Assembly: GCA_040391535.1 (NCBI GenBank)
Contig: JBEBXQ010000001.1
Coordinates: 59,937 to 123,936 of the forward strand
Origin: JBEBXQ01 sp040391535
Lineage (GTDB): Bacteria; Bacteroidota; Bacteroidia; Cytophagales; Spirosomataceae
Reading direction: 5' to 3'
Length of the DNA stretch: 64,000 bases
Shown here: piece after piece, positions 7,730-15,912 of the stretch
Position numbering within the stretch: position 1 is the first letter of the stretch
Layout of the letters: each line of letters starts with the position of its first letter
Translations under genes and position numbers: made by a program
Notes under the pieces: model-generated
Database searches by the model: none
What the model saw: only the letters and a program-made list of their open reading frames with translations
Told to the model about the DNA's origin: nothing

Positions 7730-8917
7730 TTAGTCAAGAATCTCAGTTACCTGACCTGCTCCTACAGTACGGCCACCTTCACGAATCGCAAAGCGAAGAC
7801 CTTTTTCCATAGCAATTTTATTGATCAGTTTTACCTCAATGGTGATGTTATCACCTGGCATAACCATTTCAACATCAGCAGGAAGCGTAATTTCACCTGT
7901 CACGTCAGTTGTACGGAAATAGAACTGAGGACGATATTTGTTAAAGAATGGAGTGTGACGACCACCTTCTTCTTTTGACAGAACGTAAACTTCAGCTTTT
8001 AAGTGAGCGTGAGGTGTTACAGAACCTGGTTTACAGATTACCATTCCACGTTTGATATCAGCTTTATCAATACCACGCAGCAATAAACCTACGTTATCAC
8101 CAGCTTCACCACGGTCAAGGATTTTACGGAACATCTCAACCCCTGTTACAGTGGATTTCAGTCCTTCAGCACCCATACCAAGGATATCTACCGGCTCACC
8201 GGAGTTAATTACACCTCTTTCAATACGACCTGTTGCTACAGTACCACGACCTGTGATCGAGAATACGTCCTCAACCGGCATAAGGAAAGGAAGATCTACC
8301 TGACGAGGAGGAAGCGGAATGAAGCTGTCAACAGACTCCATCAGATCCTCTACAGTTTTAACCCATTTTTCTTCTCCGTTCAATGCACCAAGTGCAGAAC
8401 CTTGAATTACAGGGATATTATCTCCGTCAAAGTTATAGAAACTCAACAATTCACGGATTTCCATTTCTACCAGTTCCAATAACTCAGGATCGTCAACCAT
8501 ATCCACTTTGTTCATGAATACTACGATCTGAGGTACACCTACCTGACGGGCAAGAAGGATGTGCTCACGTGTTTGTGGCATTGGACCATCTGTTGCTGCA
8601 ACCACAAGGATCGCACCATCCATCTGAGCAGCACCAGTTACCATGTTTTTAACATAGTCAGCGTGACCCGGACAGTCAACGTGTGCGTAGTGACGGTTAT
8701 CAGTCTGATATTCTACGTGAGAGGTATTGATGGTAATACCACGCTCTTTTTCTTCAGGAGCATTATCAATTGTAGAAAAGTCACGAGCTTGTGCAAAACC
8801 TTTTTTTGCCAATACCGAAGTAATCGCAGCAGTCAAGGTAGTTTTACCGTGGTCAACGTGCCCGATAGTACCAATATTCACGTGGGGTTTCGAGCGGTCA
8901 AACGTCTCTTTTGCCAT
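7730..8917 (-). CDS. tuf: Elongation factor Tu
   Basis: 395-residue translational GTPase that delivers aminoacyl-tRNA to the ribosome. The GTP-binding motifs are all present: GHVDHGKT (P loop, residues 19-26), the RGITI switch I, DCPGHADYVKNM (switch II) and NKVDMVDD. The beta-barrel domains 2 and 3 follow and end RFAIREGGRTVGAGQVTEI. It lies downstream of tRNA-Tyr, tRNA-Gly and tRNA-Thr, as in many bacteria with a tRNA-tufB operon. No separate promoter of the local type was found in the 467-bp gap upstream. A strong terminator follows. Confidence 0.98.
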   Translation of the reverse strand: MAKETFDRSKPHVNIGTIGHVDHGKTTLTAAITSVLAKKGFAQARDFSTIDNAPEEKERGITINTSHVEYQTDNRHYAHVDCPGHADYVKNMVTGAAQMDGAILVVAATDGPMPQTREHILLARQVGVPQIVVFMNKVDMVDDPELLELVEMEIRELLSFYNFDGDNIPVIQGSALGALNGEEKWVKTVEDLMESVDSFIPLPPRQVDLPFLMPVEDVFSITGRGTVATGRIERGVINSGEPVDILGMGAEGLKSTVTGVEMFRKILDRGEAGDNVGLLLRGIDKADIKRGMVICKPGSVTPHAHLKAEVYVLSKEEGGRHTPFFNKYRPQFYFRTTDVTGEITLPADVEMVMPGDNITIEVKLINKIAMEKGLRFAIREGGRTVGAGQVTEILD

Positions 8918-9384
8918 TTTAATTCACTTTAATTGTTAGATTACAAATTTGTTAACTGTTGCCAATGAAATTATTCCGACTTTCAAGTTAATCAATCAGA
9001 ATAAAACTTCCAAAATATCTACTGAAACAACATTCGACACGAATTTCCGAACCATTGGCAGAAAACGGACACAGCCTTTCAACCATGACTTTCCAGAAAT
9101 TACTGATTATACTGTTCGGTGCGGCGCATTGCTCAATCCTTCCCTCTGCCGACTTCACTGTATCTTCATTCTTTCAAATGAGCAAACTTGTTGAACTTAA
9201 AACCGGGTATTCCGGAGATTGAAAGTGGTCCGATGAGCAGATGTGCTGATGAATCTTCATTACCTTCACCTTTTTCAGGGTACTCTTTCCAAGATCAACG
9301 ATGAGCTTTTAAGGCAATTAAATCAAAGGGATATCCGCTTTGATTTTCCTTTTTTATCAAGGCAACCTAAAAATACTCAATTCG
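8918..9384. other. Long intercistronic gap between tRNA-Thr and tuf
   Basis: This 467-bp stretch has no convincing reading frame. The only structure seen is an 8-bp hairpin, AATCAAAG at 9321-9328 with CTTTGATT at 9338-9345, followed on the plus strand by a T-rich run. That orientation would terminate plus-strand, not tuf, transcription. No TAnnTTTG box was found on the minus strand, so tuf is probably read through from the tRNA promoter or from an unrecognised one. Confidence 0.6.
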
Positions 9385-9456
<72 letters not shown>

Positions 9457-9544
9457 CTGATTTCGCTTCTGACAAAAATGATCAGCGAAAAGAATTTTTA
9501 ACAAAAGACATTTCGCTGACCACTTGTGACATTTTAGAATTATG

Positions 9545-9617
9545 AGCGGAAGACGAGGTTCGAACTCGCGACCTATAGCTTGGAAGGCTATCGCTCTACC
9601 AGCTGAGCTACTTCCGC
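9545..9617 (-). tRNA. tRNA-Gly (TCC)
   Basis: 73-nt cloverleaf. The acceptor arms are GCGGAAG and CTTCCGC, the anticodon loop CTTCCAA gives TCC, and the T arm contains AGTTCGAACC. It is second in the tRNA-Tyr/Gly/Thr cluster upstream of tuf. Confidence 0.97.
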
Positions 9618-9670
9618 AATTGATCCAATAAAGTATAACCTCTGGTAAGGCCTAAAACTTTGCTGAATTG

Positions 9671-9753
9671 TGGGGGCGGATGGATTCGAACCACCGAAGG
9701 AATACTCCAGCAGATTTACAGTCTGCCCCATTTGGCCACTCTGGTACACCCCC
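9671..9753 (-). tRNA. tRNA-Tyr (GTA)
   Basis: 83-nt class II tRNA with a long variable arm. It starts GGGGGTG and pairs with CGCCCCC plus discriminator A. The anticodon loop CTGTAAA gives GTA. It is first in the transcript, about 47 nt after the predicted start site. Confidence 0.97.
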
Positions 9754-9806
9754 GTTTTTACTTCAAAATGTCAATTTCCCGTTGGCCTGTTGCCGTTTTG
9801 GAGTCG

Positions 9807-9837
9807 CAAAATTAGATGCATTTTTATTAATGTCAAA
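9807..9837 (-). promoter_or_regulatory. Promoter of the tRNA-Tyr-Gly-Thr-tuf operon
   Basis: Minus strand: TTTGACA (9831-9837) with a 19-nt spacer from its TTTG to TAATTTTG (9807-9814), an exact TAnnTTTG box. It lies just after the terminator of the upstream barrel-protein gene and in front of tRNA-Tyr. It is one of the cleanest Bacteroidota-type promoters in the window. Confidence 0.8.
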
Positions 9838-9845
9838 CACTTTTT

Positions 9846-9896
9846 GAAAAAAAATAAAAAAAAATTGCGCGCTGCTTCAAATCACAGCGCGCAATC
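9846..9896 (-). terminator. Terminator of the outer-membrane barrel gene
   Basis: An 11-bp GC-rich stem (ATTGCGCGCTG at 9864-9874, complement at 9885-9895) is followed on the minus strand by nine T residues and another T-rich run. It begins just after the stop of the gene at 9904. This is a textbook intrinsic terminator that insulates the tRNA-tuf operon. Confidence 0.9.
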
Positions 9897-9903
9897 CGTT
9901 TCT

Positions 9904-10998
9904 CTAAATTCTGATTCCAAAACTTAGCATCTGAATATGAGGACCTTTCGTTTCTTCAAAGACAGAATTCAGGTCATAATTAAAAAACAGGTCCGGGAAA
10001 TTTTTTATTCCGATTTCAAGAGCAAGCCCATATCTGAAATCATTCATGTAGTAATTATCTTTCATCCGGTTCTTGTTTCCCGTATCCGCTACCTTGGTTT
10101 TTGTGTAGCCTCCCACACGGTATCCTCCATAAGCACCTGCGCTGATATAACTGATAAATGAACGACGGAAACTCAATGTAGGCATCAGAGAAAGGTTTAC
10201 ATGTGGAATCGTCAATTTGCTTTTCGTAAGGCTCATTTCTTTATCTTCTGCGTTTAACATGGGCTCAAACGCAATACCATCGGGTTTTCTGACAACGGTG
10301 TTGTTATTATCAAACATCAGGTTATGCCAGGAGAAATCGAGCCCGAAATCCAGATAAAATGAAGCATTTTTTCCTTTTGAAAGCCGTGCTGACCGGGTAA
10401 TACCCAGTGACACAAACCGGGAGCCAAACGGACGCAGGTCATAATCAGAGGCATTATATACTCCCGGGTTATTCTGGCTGAAGTTATTCAATCCTAAATT
10501 GATATTAAAGCCCTGGCGCGGACTGCTGCTTTTGGAGCGGTGATTATAGTATTTTTTCAGTCCCAGTGAGTCCTTGTCCGCTTCCGTTGCACTGTCTTTA
10601 TCGATCAGGATCCGATAATGCTGATTTTCACGGATAATCGTATCAATCTTTACTTCCCGCTGGTCGTTTCCTGTTGATTCCCGTTCAATAATCCGGACTG
10701 AAAATACTTCACGGTTTTCTCCTTCCATACGGTATTTGGTACCGTTCAAATCTTCATAGATAATTTTCTTCTCACCGGATGATGATTCCATTTCGCGCAG
10801 CAGATCAGCAAAGATCGCATTCAGATCATACTTCAGGATGCTTTTTAGCTCTTCAGTATTTTCTCCATAGAGTACCAGAGTATTGTTTCTCACCTTTACA
10901 ATTACCGAATCCTTTACTACGGGAACGGCTTTTGCTGCCAGATTCACTCCCGCGACTCCGATAGCCAGCAGGAATAAGCGTGTAACTACCTTTTTCAT
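9904..10998 (-). CDS. Putative outer-membrane beta-barrel protein of an ECF sigma locus
   Basis: 364 residues. A signal peptide (MKKVVTRLFLLAIGVAGVNLAAKA) is followed by a periplasmic-looking stretch of about 130 residues rich in charged residues. From about residue 150 there are alternating aromatic/hydrophobic strands (SFYLDFGLDFSWHNLMF, SYISAGAYGGYRVGGYTK, FRYGLALEIGIKNFPDLFFNYD) ending MLSFGIRI, typical of a membrane barrel terminus. No specific family could be named. It lies 39 bp after the putative anti-sigma gene and is probably in one operon with the ECF sigma factor. Its ligand or role is unknown; it could be the envelope output or sensor of that system. Confidence 0.75.
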   Translation of the reverse strand: MKKVVTRLFLLAIGVAGVNLAAKAVPVVKDSVIVKVRNNTLVLYGENTEELKSILKYDLNAIFADLLREMESSSGEKKIIYEDLNGTKYRMEGENREVFSVRIIERESTGNDQREVKIDTIIRENQHYRILIDKDSATEADKDSLGLKKYYNHRSKSSSPRQGFNINLGLNNFSQNNPGVYNASDYDLRPFGSRFVSLGITRSARLSKGKNASFYLDFGLDFSWHNLMFDNNNTVVRKPDGIAFEPMLNAEDKEMSLTKSKLTIPHVNLSLMPTLSFRRSFISYISAGAYGGYRVGGYTKTKVADTGNKNRMKDNYYMNDFRYGLALEIGIKNFPDLFFNYDLNSVFEETKGPHIQMLSFGIRI

Positions 10999-11037
10999 AA
11001 ATCCATTTATTCGTTATCTTTTGTGACAGTATCATTT

Positions 11038-11880
11038 CTATTCTTCGTAATCATTATTGGTAAAATCAACTTTAGCCAGAATGCTTTTTGGATTGAAACC
11101 TACTTCATTCCAGTCAACTTCTTCACCTTTTTTAGCCTTTTTAAGCTGGGTGAAAATCTGCTTCAGACGCTTGCTTTTCTTTTCATCCTTCCCTTCACCT
11201 TCCGGAAGGGCATCCGGCTGAATGTCTTCCTGTAAAACCGCTACAATCACCCGTGATGATATATTCTCCTGATTTACCTTCTCAATACTTACTACTTTGG
11301 TCAAACTCACATCAGTTTCAGGCAATTCATAACTCATTTTACCGGCTATCTGCGGAATGATAACCTCTCTATTCACCAGGCCTGAAGTATCTTTTCCGGC
11401 AGCTGCATTTATAAATGTTGAAGTGGTCTCATTACTTATTGAAGCCGGTCCAGATGCTTTGCCGGCCCGAAATGCCAGTCCTGTAGCCTCAGTACCGGAA
11501 ACATCCGGCCTGTTAATTACATCTGGATTTGCAGCACTCTGATCTCTCACCGGTTTACCCGCTTCCTGACCGGCATTGTCTTCTATCAATATCGGCCTGC
11601 TGTCTGACGGTAATTCAGAAGAAACGATAGACGGGCGGCTTTCCTTCTGCTGATCTGTAACGGCCAGCGCAGCACCACTGGTCCGCTCATTTTGCTGTAT
11701 CCAGTAATATCCGCCGAAAGCCATCAGAACCATGGCCGCTGCCGACCAGTACACGAATATTTTACGGACACCTTTTTTTCCGGGACTCACCTGCAAACGC
11801 TCCCACGTATTGTCGGAAGGTTTCATTTCAAAGTCCTTTAACTTATCCGAAAAAAGCCTGTCAACCGGATGCTTTTTCAT
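11038..11880 (-). CDS. Single-pass membrane protein, probable anti-sigma factor
   Basis: 280 residues. A cytoplasmic N-terminal segment (MKKHPVDRLFSDKLKDFEMK, then PSDNTWERL) precedes one transmembrane helix at about residues 41-60 (IFVYWSAAAMVLMAFGGYYW) and a low-complexity periplasmic tail. A charged C-terminal patch (KKSKRLKQIFTQLKKAKKGEEVDWNEVGFNPKSILA) follows. It overlaps the ECF sigma gene by 20 bp, which implies coupled translation. That topology and position fit an anti-sigma factor, but no FecR or zinc-binding HxxxCxxC motif is visible. The assignment rests on context. Confidence 0.6.
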   Translation of the reverse strand: MKKHPVDRLFSDKLKDFEMKPSDNTWERLQVSPGKKGVRKIFVYWSAAAMVLMAFGGYYWIQQNERTSGAALAVTDQQKESRPSIVSSELPSDSRPILIEDNAGQEAGKPVRDQSAANPDVINRPDVSGTEATGLAFRAGKASGPASISNETTSTFINAAAGKDTSGLVNREVIIPQIAGKMSYELPETDVSLTKVVSIEKVNQENISSRVIVAVLQEDIQPDALPEGEGKDEKKSKRLKQIFTQLKKAKKGEEVDWNEVGFNPKSILAKVDFTNNDYEE

Positions 11881-12451
11881 AGTTTACTTTTTTTTTATGA
11901 TCATTTTCCCAATTCACTACCATTTGCTGCAGAATCGCCCGCGCTCTGTGTAACTGAGATTTGGATGTACTTTCTGTAATTTGCAGCATTTCTGCTATTT
12001 CGGCATGTGAATACCCTTCAATCGCATAAAGATTGAATACCGTTTTATACCCTGCCGATAGTCTGTTAATCATAGCCAGCAAATCTTCTTCTGCCATTTT
12101 ACTGTCTGCCGGCTGAAAATCGGCTACATCAGCAGCTCCTTCAATACTTACCTGCATTTCTGCATATTTATGCTTTCTCAGATATCCAAGTGACTCATTG
12201 ACCATGATCCGGCGAATCCACCCTTCAAGGCTTCCCTCACTTTTAAACTGTTCTATCTTCTCAAACACTTTCATGAACCCTTCTACCAGAATATCCTCAG
12301 CAATCATTCTGTCATTGACATACCTGAAACAAACCGCCATCATCCTGCCCGAATATTTTTCATACAACAGGCGTTGCGCACGGGAGTCTGCCTTCCGTAA
12401 TGCTCTTACCAATTGTTCTTCTTTATTCAGTAAGGGTAATAAAATGCCCAT
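11861..12451 (-). CDS. ECF RNA polymerase sigma factor
   Basis: 196 residues with the two ECF domains. Region 2 is about residues 25-95 (YEKYSGRMMAVCFRYVNDRMIAEDILVEGFMKVFEKI, then GWIRRIMVNESLGYLRK). Region 4 is about residues 128-180, with a helix-turn-helix reading YSHAEIAEMLQITESTSKSQLHRAR. It redirects RNA polymerase to a small regulon. It overlaps a membrane protein that is probably its anti-sigma and is followed by a barrel protein. It is divergent from murI, with 69 bp between the start codons. Confidence 0.93.
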   Translation of the reverse strand: MGILLPLLNKEEQLVRALRKADSRAQRLLYEKYSGRMMAVCFRYVNDRMIAEDILVEGFMKVFEKIEQFKSEGSLEGWIRRIMVNESLGYLRKHKYAEMQVSIEGAADVADFQPADSKMAEEDLLAMINRLSAGYKTVFNLYAIEGYSHAEIAEMLQITESTSKSQLHRARAILQQMVVNWENDHKKKVNYEKASG

Positions 12452-12520
12452 GCGGTTTTGATGATTACAAATACAAGATGCATATTAGCGGCGCAATAGT
12501 TGCACGACCAGAAAAAAATT

Positions 12521-13330
12521 ATGTTGGATTCTTCATCCCCTATCGGAATATTTGACAGCGGCATTGGCGGCATGACTGCAGCCAAAGCTATTCTCCGTCA
12601 TTTACCTAACGAAAATCTTGTCTATTTTGGTGATACCGCTCACCTTCCTTACGGAGATAAATCGACAGCGGCCATTCAGGCATATTCCATCAAGATCTGT
12701 AATATGTTGCTTCAGCAGCAATGTAAACTGATTCTGATCGGGTGCAATTCTGCCTCTGCAGCTGCCTTTGATCTTGTAAAAGAATATATAGGGAGCAAAG
12801 CGAAAGTAATGAATGTGATAGATCCGGTGGTTGAATTCATAAAGGACCGGTATGAAAATACCAAAATCGGACTGATAGGTACCAAACAGACCGTACAATC
12901 ACATGTATACAAGAAAAAAGTGGATGCTTTAGATCAGAAAATTGAACTGGCATCGCTGGCTACGCCGTTGCTTGCTCCGATGATTGAAGAAGGTTTTGTA
13001 AATAACTCTATCAGTCAGACGATCATTAATAATTACCTGAATGATCCATTGCTGAATGGCATTAAGGCACTCATTCTGGGTTGTACCCATTATCCGCTGA
13101 TCAAAGATCAGGTTAACCATTTTTTCAAGGGGCAAACGGATATTCTGGACGGATCGGAAATTGTAGCGCGGTCACTGGAAGCATGGCTTACCCAGCACTA
13201 TCTACTGAATAAAAAAGGAGGAAATCATCATCAGTTTTTTGTTTCTGACTATACGGCTTCATTTGAAGCGTCTACCCGGATATTTTTCGGAGAACAAATA
13301 CAACTCAGCCATTACCCGCTCTGGGAGTAA
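12521..13330 (+). CDS. murI: Glutamate racemase
   Basis: 269 residues from the ATG at 12521; a TTG at 12500 in the same frame adds seven unlikely residues. It converts L-glutamate to D-glutamate for peptidoglycan. Both catalytic cysteines are visible in GCNSAS (near residue 74) and GCTHYP (near residue 187). The N-terminal FDSGIGG motif and the FGDTAHLPYG segment are also present. It is divergent from the ECF sigma gene and convergent with the small CxxC protein of the oxidase operon. An 8-bp inverted repeat (13308-13315 and 13327-13334) spans its stop codon, but without a T-run. Confidence 0.96.
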   Translation: MLDSSSPIGIFDSGIGGMTAAKAILRHLPNENLVYFGDTAHLPYGDKSTAAIQAYSIKICNMLLQQQCKLILIGCNSASAAAFDLVKEYIGSKAKVMNVIDPVVEFIKDRYENTKIGLIGTKQTVQSHVYKKKVDALDQKIELASLATPLLAPMIEEGFVNNSISQTIINNYLNDPLLNGIKALILGCTHYPLIKDQVNHFFKGQTDILDGSEIVARSLEAWLTQHYLLNKKGGNHHQFFVSDYTASFEASTRIFFGEQIQLSHYPLWE

Positions 13331-13343
13331 TGGCCTGGTGTTA

Positions 13344-13628
13344 TCAGGAAGAGAAAGCCCCGTTGATACGCCGGGCTATCATTTCCTTTCTATCACGCTC
13401 TTTCTTGCTGTTCTTATACCACAGATAAATAATTACTGCTACCGTGATATAGGGAATGACAAAGAGATAAACAATACCGGTATTAAGCCCAAAACCTACA
13501 CTGTTTTTCCCGTTCCCGATGGAACTTGCCACACTGCCTCTGCACATAGCACACTGCGCAAGTAAATCTACGGTGCTCAGCAAGAAGACTATTACAAGTC
13601 CGGTTAATCTTACCAATACATTTTTCAT
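13344..13628 (-). CDS. Small membrane protein with CxxC motif, end of oxidase operon
   Basis: 94 residues. A signal-like N-terminal helix ends LLAQCAMCRGS, placing a CxxC pair just outside the membrane. A second helix (TGIVYLFVIPYITVAVIIYLWY, about residues 49-70) and a basic tail follow. No characterised family was recognised, although small CAMC proteins of this shape are common near Bacteroidota oxidase genes as far as I recall. Its start overlaps the DUF420 stop by 4 bp (ATGA), so it is translationally coupled and the last gene of the cox cluster. A role in copper handling or assembly is only a guess. Confidence 0.75.
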   Translation of the reverse strand: MKNVLVRLTGLVIVFLLSTVDLLAQCAMCRGSVASSIGNGKNSVGFGLNTGIVYLFVIPYITVAVIIYLWYKNSKKERDRKEMIARRINGAFSS

Positions 13629-14167
13629 AAATAATAAGGACTAATCAAAAGGTAAACAATCACTCCTGTCACACTCACATAAAGCCATATCGGGAAAGCC
13701 CATTTTACCGTTTTACGATGCAAATCAATCTGATTACTTAATGCGAAATAAACAGCACGCAACACAAACCACACAACAACAATTGATAATAAAATGTGCG
13801 ATATCAGCAAGGAATAATAAACCGGCCTGATCCACCCCTCTCCTCCAAAAGCAGTAGACTCGTTAGAAATATGGTATAAAACATAAGAGACAAGGAAACA
13901 TGACCCGAGTATAAATGCAGCTGACATCGTCATCCTGTGAGCTTTTATCTGCTTGTTTTTTACAAAATAAAATCCTGCCAGCAGCAGTATAGAAGTCAGA
14001 GAATTAATCATCCCATTAAGATGGGGTAAAATGGCTGTCCACTCGCCAAGGTTTATCTTTTGCCGTATTCCAAGTAATAATGCTACTACCAAAGGGATCA
14101 CCACAGCCAGAATATTGATTAGCCGGTTATACTTATGATGATCCTGAATATTAAGCTCCTTAATCAT
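13625..14167 (-). CDS. DUF420 family membrane protein
   Basis: 180 residues with four to five predicted helices. The first includes NILAVVIPLVVALLLGI, and later segments contain LTSILLLAGFYFV, SAAFILGSCFLVSYVLYH and ILLSIVVVWFVLRAVYFAL. Conserved histidines lie in KAHRMTM, VLYHIS, ISHILL and LHRKTVKWAFPIW. This pattern matches DUF420, a family found with cytochrome oxidase genes and distantly related to CtaM-type assembly factors. It overlaps its neighbours by 4 bp on both sides. Its function is not established; oxidase maturation is likely from context. Confidence 0.85.
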   Translation of the reverse strand: MIKELNIQDHHKYNRLINILAVVIPLVVALLLGIRQKINLGEWTAILPHLNGMINSLTSILLLAGFYFVKNKQIKAHRMTMSAAFILGSCFLVSYVLYHISNESTAFGGEGWIRPVYYSLLISHILLSIVVVWFVLRAVYFALSNQIDLHRKTVKWAFPIWLYVSVTGVIVYLLISPYYL

Positions 14168-14763
14168 TTTAAATTAGTCAAATTATGGTTAAGCACTTTG
14201 ATCTCCGCGGACAACCGATCCAGCTCCGCTTTATCATTCAATTTATAATAACCCCGTATCCGGCCTTCTCCATCCAGCAATACAGTTTCTGCACCATTTG
14301 CCTTATCTGATTCCAGCTTCAGCATATCCGTAAACTGGCCCCTTTGTAACGAATCAATCAACTTTGCATTTACTATTTCAGCCGAAGCTACCAGATCCGT
14401 AAGAGCAGTGCCGTAAAAAATGTGGGAACAGTTATCCGTAAACCCCTCCATAATTTCCCTGACTTTCATGTAATTCATTATCTGAAGCTGACAATCTTCA
14501 TCACAAACTTCAGGTAACAGGCTGATAAGGTTCGCCTTACATGTTTCCGCTTCTGAAGCGGTATACACCAATGTCAGATCTGCCGTATAATAAACGCTGT
14601 CCTGCCCCGCCATGATGTACTCTCCGGTCTGATCATCCTGCAAGGGGAAAAAATAAGGGAGATCGTAATGGTTGGTAGTAAAAGTCACCAGATACAAAAA
14701 AACTAAAGCCGGACTTGCTAATAAACCTATCAGCAATCCGGCTTTTTTAATATTACGCATCAT
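14164..14763 (-). CDS. SCO1/SenC-like thioredoxin-fold protein with altered metal site
   Basis: 199 residues. An N-terminal membrane anchor (AGLLIGLLASPALVFLYLVTF) precedes the NHYDLPYF motif and, near the C terminus, ETVLLDGEGRIRGYY. Both are typical of SCO copper chaperones that build the CuA site of oxidase subunit II. The usual FTxCPxxCP copper motif after the first strand is absent. That strand reads ADLTLVYTASEAETC, and the nearest CxxxC is CDEDC at residues 87-91, in a different setting. The distal histidine motif was not recognised. It could be a divergent chaperone, a redox-only version or a structural relic. Confidence 0.65.
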   Translation of the reverse strand: MMRNIKKAGLLIGLLASPALVFLYLVTFTTNHYDLPYFFPLQDDQTGEYIMAGQDSVYYTADLTLVYTASEAETCKANLISLLPEVCDEDCQLQIMNYMKVREIMEGFTDNCSHIFYGTALTDLVASAEIVNAKLIDSLQRGQFTDMLKLESDKANGAETVLLDGEGRIRGYYKLNDKAELDRLSAEIKVLNHNLTNLK

Positions 14764-14765
14764 TA

Positions 14766-15092
14766 CTACTGCCAGAGTGCATCAAAAATAGCTCCCCCTT
14801 CATAGATAAGAGCAATCAACAGCCAAACTATAAAAAGTATCGGCAGGACAATTGACCATATCAGTGTTTTCACCTCATGCTTCAAGTGCATAAATTCTCC
14901 AACAATATAGAATGCTTTTACAAAAGTCATCAGAATGAAGATCGTGATTTTCAGTATGCCGTGATCCATTGTAAACGCAATCAAAAACTCAAGTGCAGTC
15001 AGGATCAAAAGAATCCAGAAGGTTTTCCAGATTACCTTTCTTTGAGCAACACCACCGTCGTTCGATTCATCGTGAGCATGTACATTTGCCAT
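14766..15092 (-). CDS. Cytochrome c oxidase subunit IV-like protein
   Basis: 108 residues with three helices: WKTFWILLILTALEFLIAFTM, KITIFILMTFVKAFYIVGEFMHL and LIWSIVLPILFIVWLLIALIY. The FVKAFYIVGEFMHLKHE segment is characteristic of prokaryotic subunit IV (CtaF/CyoD type). These small subunits stabilise the oxidase core. It lies 2 bp upstream of the SCO-like gene and 29 bp downstream of the subunit III gene. Confidence 0.85.
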   Translation of the reverse strand: MANVHAHDESNDGGVAQRKVIWKTFWILLILTALEFLIAFTMDHGILKITIFILMTFVKAFYIVGEFMHLKHEVKTLIWSIVLPILFIVWLLIALIYEGGAIFDALWQ

Positions 15093-15121
15093 ATTTCAAT
15101 ATTTTCAAAAGCTATTTAATA

Positions 15122-15892
15122 CTAAACCAGATAAAAGAAGGTAAATACGAATACCCATACTAAGTCCACAAAGTGCCAGTACAGACCTACCTTTTCAACC
15201 ATTTCATAATGGCCTCTTCTTTCGTAAAAGCCTGTTGCAGTGCGGTAGTATATAAGAATGTTCAGAACAATTCCGCTGGTAACGTGTGTACCGTGAAAAC
15301 CGGTAATGAAGAAAAAGAAGTCAGCGAAAGCCGGAGGACCGTATTGGTTTTCGACCAGGTTGGCACCAAAGATCGTTCTTTCCACCCACTGGCCGTTTAC
15401 AAATTCTCTTATTACACTACCTTCATCTGTACCGTGAATAAAGTGAGCCCACTCCCAGGCCTGGCAACCAATAAAAGTCAAACCACCCAGAATCGTCCAC
15501 AGCATGTATTTTTCAACATTCACACGGTCTCTGCGATGCCCGGCTTCCACAGCTAACACCATAGTTACACTACTGAAAATCAAAATAAAAGTCATTATCC
15601 CCACAAAAACAAGTGGCAGGGAAACACCATGCATAAATGGAACTGCTTCATAAACCTTTTCGGGGATAGGCCAGTAAAGGTTAGAAAAAACGAATTCATC
15701 AGGAGTTCCGGTAAAAGCCGGGAAACTAAACCTGACCAATCCATAGGCGATCAATAATCCTGAAAATGTGAATGTATCAGAAATCAGGAAGAACCACATC
15801 ATTAGCTTTCCATAACTCGCCTTTAGGGGTTCAATTCCACCTAACCAATATTTAGGTTCAACGGTACCAGTAGAAGATGCTGTCGCAGCCAT
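15122..15892 (-). CDS. ctaE: Cytochrome c oxidase subunit III
   Basis: 256 residues of the heme-copper oxidase subunit III family. Recognisable parts are KLMMWFFLISDTFTFSGLLIAYGLVRF near the N terminus, QAWEWAHFI in the middle, and GFHGTHVTSGIVLNILIYYR followed by YWHFVDLVWVFVFTFFYLV at the end. The glutamate and histidine of WEWAHFI and the HFVDxVW motif are family hallmarks. It is the larger of two tandem subunit III-type genes, with the smaller one 20 bp upstream. It supports proton-uptake stability of subunit I. Confidence 0.93.
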   Translation of the reverse strand: MAATASSTGTVEPKYWLGGIEPLKASYGKLMMWFFLISDTFTFSGLLIAYGLVRFSFPAFTGTPDEFVFSNLYWPIPEKVYEAVPFMHGVSLPLVFVGIMTFILIFSSVTMVLAVEAGHRRDRVNVEKYMLWTILGGLTFIGCQAWEWAHFIHGTDEGSVIREFVNGQWVERTIFGANLVENQYGPPAFADFFFFITGFHGTHVTSGIVLNILIYYRTATGFYERRGHYEMVEKVGLYWHFVDLVWVFVFTFFYLV

Positions 15893-15912
15893 TAGGTTAA
15901 CTTAATTAATTA

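Noticed and set aside
13308..13334. murI terminator
   Set aside because: An 8-bp inverted repeat spans the stop codon but no T-run follows on either strand, so termination is not supported.
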